Positions 60,701 through 64,000 of a stretch of 64,000 bases of DNA are shown here, in pieces; the stretch's first letter is position 1, and every line of letters begins with the position of its first letter. This DNA comes from Heterodera schachtii (Eukaryota; Nematoda; Chromadorea; Rhabditida; Heteroderidae), in contig SIJG01000049.1 in NCBI GenBank assembly GCA_023374025.1, forward strand, positions 942,855 to 1,006,854, written 5' to 3'. A model generated the notes under the pieces. The model searched no databases and was not told the DNA's origin. It saw nothing but the letters and a program-made list of their open reading frames with translations. The position numbers and the translations under genes are program-made.

Positions 60701-63700
60701 TTTTGAAAATTAATTTAAGGTAAATGCCTAATAAATATAATTAGAGACCGGACTTTTAGGCACAAAAGTTTCTTAAATAGGCACCTAAAATGTGCACGAA
60801 AATGTGAAAAAAAAGGCATAAAAAATTACAAAAATGGCAAAAAAAGCACCAAAAAAGTTCAGCTAGAAACCCAAGCTGTTTTGCCAAATCCGCCAAATGG
60901 GTTTCTGACCAGCGTATTTAATGAATTCGCCATCAAAAGAATATTAAAATTATAATATGAATAAAATTATAATATTTTTATCATTTGAGCAAATATGTTG
61001 CAGTCGAGATTTCTCTAGATGTTTGCTAAGAAAACTATCGATGAATTTGACATATATTTTATTATTGAGAAAAATTTGCTTAATAATATTTTAAATAAAT
61101 TAATTATAAAATATTTATTCGAATACACTTTTAAATAAATTAATTATAAAATATTATTTTGATTACACTTTTAAATAAATTAATTATAAAATTTTAGCGG
61201 TTTTCGCGCAACGCCCTTTTTTGCGGTTTCGCGCAACGACGCGGCACCCTCGAGACTGAGTCCAAAAAAATCCGAGACTTTTGTCGAGTCGAGAATCGAA
61301 CACTCTCGAGTATTAGTCGCCAAATTATTTCCCATTTCCATCGTCCAATCACTGACCAATGTTGCGTCATTATTGTTCGGGTCAATGGCCAACACTTGCT
61401 GACATTGTTGGTTGCACAGTTGTGATTTACCCATCAAACCATAAATGGTGGCCAATGAAATTTGACTCTGACGATTAAATGGGTATAAATGACATATTGA
61501 TTTAAAATTTTTGTATATTTCATTTGCATCCGTTTCATTTTTTCATTCTTAGAAAATGTTTGGAATTATTATTAATTTTTAATTTAATAATACATAAAAT
61601 ATTTTGGGTTTTCAGAAATTAAATATTATTTAAATGTTTTGGATTTTTTATTAAATATAAAAACCCCGGCTTAATTATAAATTTATTTGCGCCTCGCACT
61701 TTCACGTCCTTTTCATTGTGTCCAATCGCCTCTTTGAACAGTTCAATTGACTTGTTCCAGTCCCGCTTGTTGGCATGCATTTCGGCAATCTGCTGACAAA
61801 TGCTGCAATGGCATTTTTTGGGGATATTGGTCAGCCGAAATTTTGCCCCCGGCTGTGTGCCAACTTTGCTGCCAGCTGCTTCTCCTCCGCCATGTTAACA
61901 ATGCCATCTCTGGTGCTAGCGACAGTGCCCCGGGCGATCACTTTCACTTGTAATTGTCGCGCCCGTTGCAAATCCTTGCAGGACTGCTCCAAATCGTTCT
62001 GTTCAATGTGCAGCCGTGACATCAGCATCAGATAAGCGACGTGTTCGCGCATCGGTGCAATTTCTTTGTTTTTTGAAATTTTTCATTATGCCAAAATTTT
62101 CGCCAAAATTTGAATCGCTTTTTTTGCTACCCGTCGGTTCGCCCTGTTCCTCCAACATTTCCTTCAGCACTTTTTTGCACTTCTCAAGGTTGCCCAGCTG
62201 GAACAGTTGCTCCGCAAAACGAATGCGCAAATTGTGGCGACCGCTTTTCACCGCCGCTTCATAGAAAGTGATTGCCTAAAGAAATGGCGCCGAATTTGGG
62301 GATATATGCGTTTGAAGGAAAAGCAATTAATTGGGAAGCGCGCCGGCTTTGAACCAATGGCACTGGCTTTCGCCATCCCGACCTGAATCTCATCCCGAAT
62401 CGCGACCCAAAAAGTTTTGACTATCCCGAACCGAATCTCTTTCTCCTCCCGAATCCCGACCCGAAAATTATTGGCCGTTCTCGATCCGAATCCCGACTCT
62501 TTTTCTCGTCCCGCGACAATTCTGCTCTGTACTGATCTGATCAGTCCTTTCCCCCACCCACCTTGTTGTACAAATGGCACTTCACATATGCATTTCCGAT
62601 CTTCTCCGCCAGTTGGTGGTCCTTCGGCGCTCGTCTCATCGCCGTTTCGTACGCTTCAATTGCCATTTCTGGCTCCTGTATGCTCATGTAGGCGTCACCA
62701 AGACTTAAAGCCGATAATGGGGGCTAATCAAAAATAGGAAAACATCGCCGACAGTTCGAATGTCTGCGGGCTCGGGTCCTGCTCCAAAAGGTCCCTTCAG
62801 TGAAAAAATGATTGAGTTTTACGCTCTGCAGCACACGGAAATCTGCCGATCAACCTGTAGCACAAGGCGAACTTGTGTTTGTCATGCTTCACCTCCAAAT
62901 ACAGTTGTGCCATTTTGATCCGTGCCGACCGATAGTTGGGCTGATCTGTGATTATCGGTACGATTGATCGTTTCGGCATTTTGGTTAATCGTATCGTCCT
63001 CTCCCTCCCCGCGAGTATTTCGCTCCCTCTCAGCAGATGTTCGGGTTCGGGTTTATGCTGAATGCCTTTGACCTGGTCGGACTGCTTGAAGTGCCTTCAG
63101 AGCACCGTCCACATTGCCCCGTTGCAGTTTCAGCTGCGCACTCATCAGCACCAACTGCTGCTCCTCGCTTGGCTTCCCCCGGTATCGTTCCACCGCTTCG
63201 TTCATGCACTGATCGGCTTCCTCCTGATCACAAATTGTAGTAATTTTGTAATTACATAATTTTCAAATCATCCCTTCCCAAACACACAATTCGGTTCAAC
63301 ATTTGCAATGAATCGATCAGTTCCAATGTGATGCCAATCCGATCGCTCTCAGCAAGTGCCAATTGGAGCTGATCTGAGAGAGGAGGGCGCAATGCGTAAT
63401 CAGAATGCCAATCTCGATAAGTGATATTAACTTTTTGAAAAGAGTTCGAGTGCGTTCCGTAAAAGGTCCAATGACGCTTCAACTCGGTGTGCCCTCTTCT
63501 CCAGCCTGGCTTTGATCAGGAAGTACAGCGGGTGTTCACGCACACGAAAATTGAAGCCGAGTCCGATGTCAAGCAGCTTTGACGCCTCGTCCAGGTCATT
63601 CTTTTGTACGTGAATCTGCGTGTAAGTGGGTGATCAATCATTCAAAGTGCCGTCAATCACCCTCCTCCATTATCAATTTGTCAAGGATGCCGATTTTCGA

Positions 63701-64000
63701 CATTTTTGGTGTCGGAATTCCAATTTTGAAACTTTTAGAGGGTCAGAAATTAGACGCCCTGGTAGTTAGCACCTCGAATTGGATCAATCACCCTCCCTCA
63801 TTATTTGATTAGAATCACTTGGTTTCTGATCATTATTACGCCCCTCTCCCATACCAAAATCAGGTCAATCATTGATTGACAGTCATTCCCTAATTAGCTA
63901 ATCCCTCATCCATTATCTGACTAATTCAAATCCCTCTCCCCCCCCCGCCGTTGATCAATGCCTGTGCCAAAAGCAAATACGCCTCGGAGTTGTCACTGTT
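57737..64000 (-). CDS. TTC21B: Intraflagellar transport protein IFT139 (TTC21B), N-terminus outside the window
   Basis: IFT139 is a TPR-repeat subunit of the IFT-A complex, which drives retrograde transport in cilia. In worms that means sensory neurons. Matches to human TTC21B run along the gene: [20 protein letters not shown] (about 63480-63550), [20 protein letters not shown] (about 62880-62950), [79 protein letters not shown], and [20 protein letters not shown], the last almost identical to the human sequence. The C-terminal exons give [19 protein letters not shown] and [20 protein letters not shown], then DKARANIRM and stop 57737-57739, like human [20 protein letters not shown]. The reading frame is open across these exons. 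Several introns are filled with TCTCGA-type repeats and one holds a foldback element. Confidence 0.95.
58486..58690. repeat. TCTCGAGT minisatellite in an IFT139 intron
   Basis: Diverged units of about 60 bp built on CTTGGTCTCGAGTCTAAACT, AAAGTCTCACATTTTTGCGG and GGTCAAATCTC. About three to four copies. Confidence 0.7.
58950..59030. mobile_element. Dispersed repeat shared with the TWK intron
   Basis: CTCAAAAAATTTCAGCAATC followed by CATTCCAACGGATGAAAAAT and CGGAAATCGG closely follows the repeat at 23253-23330. It lies in an IFT139 intron. Confidence 0.5.
59345..59625. repeat. GCCAATTCTCGA minisatellite in an IFT139 intron
   Basis: About six diverged units of 45-50 bp carrying TGACTCGAAAA, TGCCAATTCTCGA and related words, with the last unit in inverted orientation (TCGAGAATTGCCAATTCTCG). 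It lies between the exon containing [16 protein letters not shown] and the exon ending [14 protein letters not shown]. Confidence 0.75.
60523..61248. mobile_element. Foldback element, 726 bp, 8-bp target duplication, in an IFT139 intron
   Basis: The left arm GGTGCTAGGTCGTTGCGCGA and the right end TCGCGCAACGACGCGGCACC are inverted repeats. They continue inward for about 100 bp through repeated GCGTTGCGCGAAAACCGC and an AATTAATTTATTTAAA tail. The left arm has an extra stretch with TGATGACGTCACA. An identical 8-bp CTCGAGAC flanks both sides (60515-60522 and 61249-61256). The target is itself TCTCGAG-rich repeat DNA. The middle is AT-rich without coding sequence. The 8-bp duplication points to a hAT-like or P-like origin. 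Confidence 0.78.
62385..62530. repeat. CCCGAATC minisatellite in an IFT139 intron
   Basis: Units of CATCCCGACCTGAATCTC, CCCGAATCGCGACC and TATCCCGAACCGAATCTC repeat about five times, ending TTCTCGTCCCGCGAC. It is a third variant of the CTCGA/CCCGA intronic repeats in this gene. Confidence 0.7.

Noticed and set aside
60515..61256. Idea that the GTTGCGCGAAAACCGC repeats are a CRISPR-like array
   Set aside because: There are only two copies per arm, arranged as inverted repeats with an 8-bp target duplication, in a eukaryotic intron.

Overview
The window is nuclear DNA of a nematode. The evidence is AT-rich sequence, protein-coding genes cut into many short exons by small introns with the nematode-type acceptor (T-rich tract plus TTTCAG), tight same-strand gene pairs with operon-like spacing, and protein families typical of the phylum (TWK potassium channel, nematode-type Cys-loop channel, LIN-48/OVO). 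Exons were joined by eye, so terminal and core exons are better supported than every internal junction. Species cannot be named from the sequence; a chromadorean is likely.

Layout, left to right: (1) 1-5062, minus strand: a Beclin 1 gene (bec-1, 2076-5062) followed 174 bp downstream by the 5' part of a CNC-type SKN-1/Nrf gene (1-1902, cut by the window edge). This is the C. elegans bec-1/skn-1 neighbourhood and looks like a conserved operon. (2) 8553-14113, plus strand: a Cys-loop ligand-gated, probably anion-selective, channel with an apparent one-base frameshift in M3. (3) 14451-21103, minus strand: a complete TNNI3K orthologue (ankyrin repeats plus kinase). (4) 22290-25538, plus strand: a two-pore (TWK/K2P) potassium channel. 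(5) 26011-28562, minus strand: an OVO/LIN-48 zinc-finger transcription factor, with about 8 kb of gene-free, homopolymer-rich DNA upstream. (6) 36654-39469, minus strand: mitochondrial DnaJ (DNAJA3/Tid1, DNJ-10 type). (7) 39735-43769: a nest of non-autonomous DNA transposons with readable target-site duplications. (8) 43904-49566, minus strand: FAM136A and ITFG1 (TIP) orthologues in operon-like arrangement. (9) About 53756-57288, plus strand: an unrecognised low-complexity protein with two TQT motifs. (10) 57737-64000, minus strand: the intraflagellar transport protein IFT139 (TTC21B), truncated by the right window edge.

The genes do not form one pathway. Two functional links can be argued: autophagy (Beclin) with stress and proteasome transcription control (SKN-1A) in one transcription unit, and two mitochondrial proteins (DNAJA3, FAM136A) near each other. 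Introns and intergenic DNA carry several families of short inverted-repeat elements: TA-flanked CCGTATTT MITEs, hAT-like elements with 8-bp duplications, and a Mutator-like foldback with an 11-bp duplication. There are also TCTCGA-rich and GATCA-rich minisatellites. I found no convincing tRNA, rRNA, CRISPR or viral gene.
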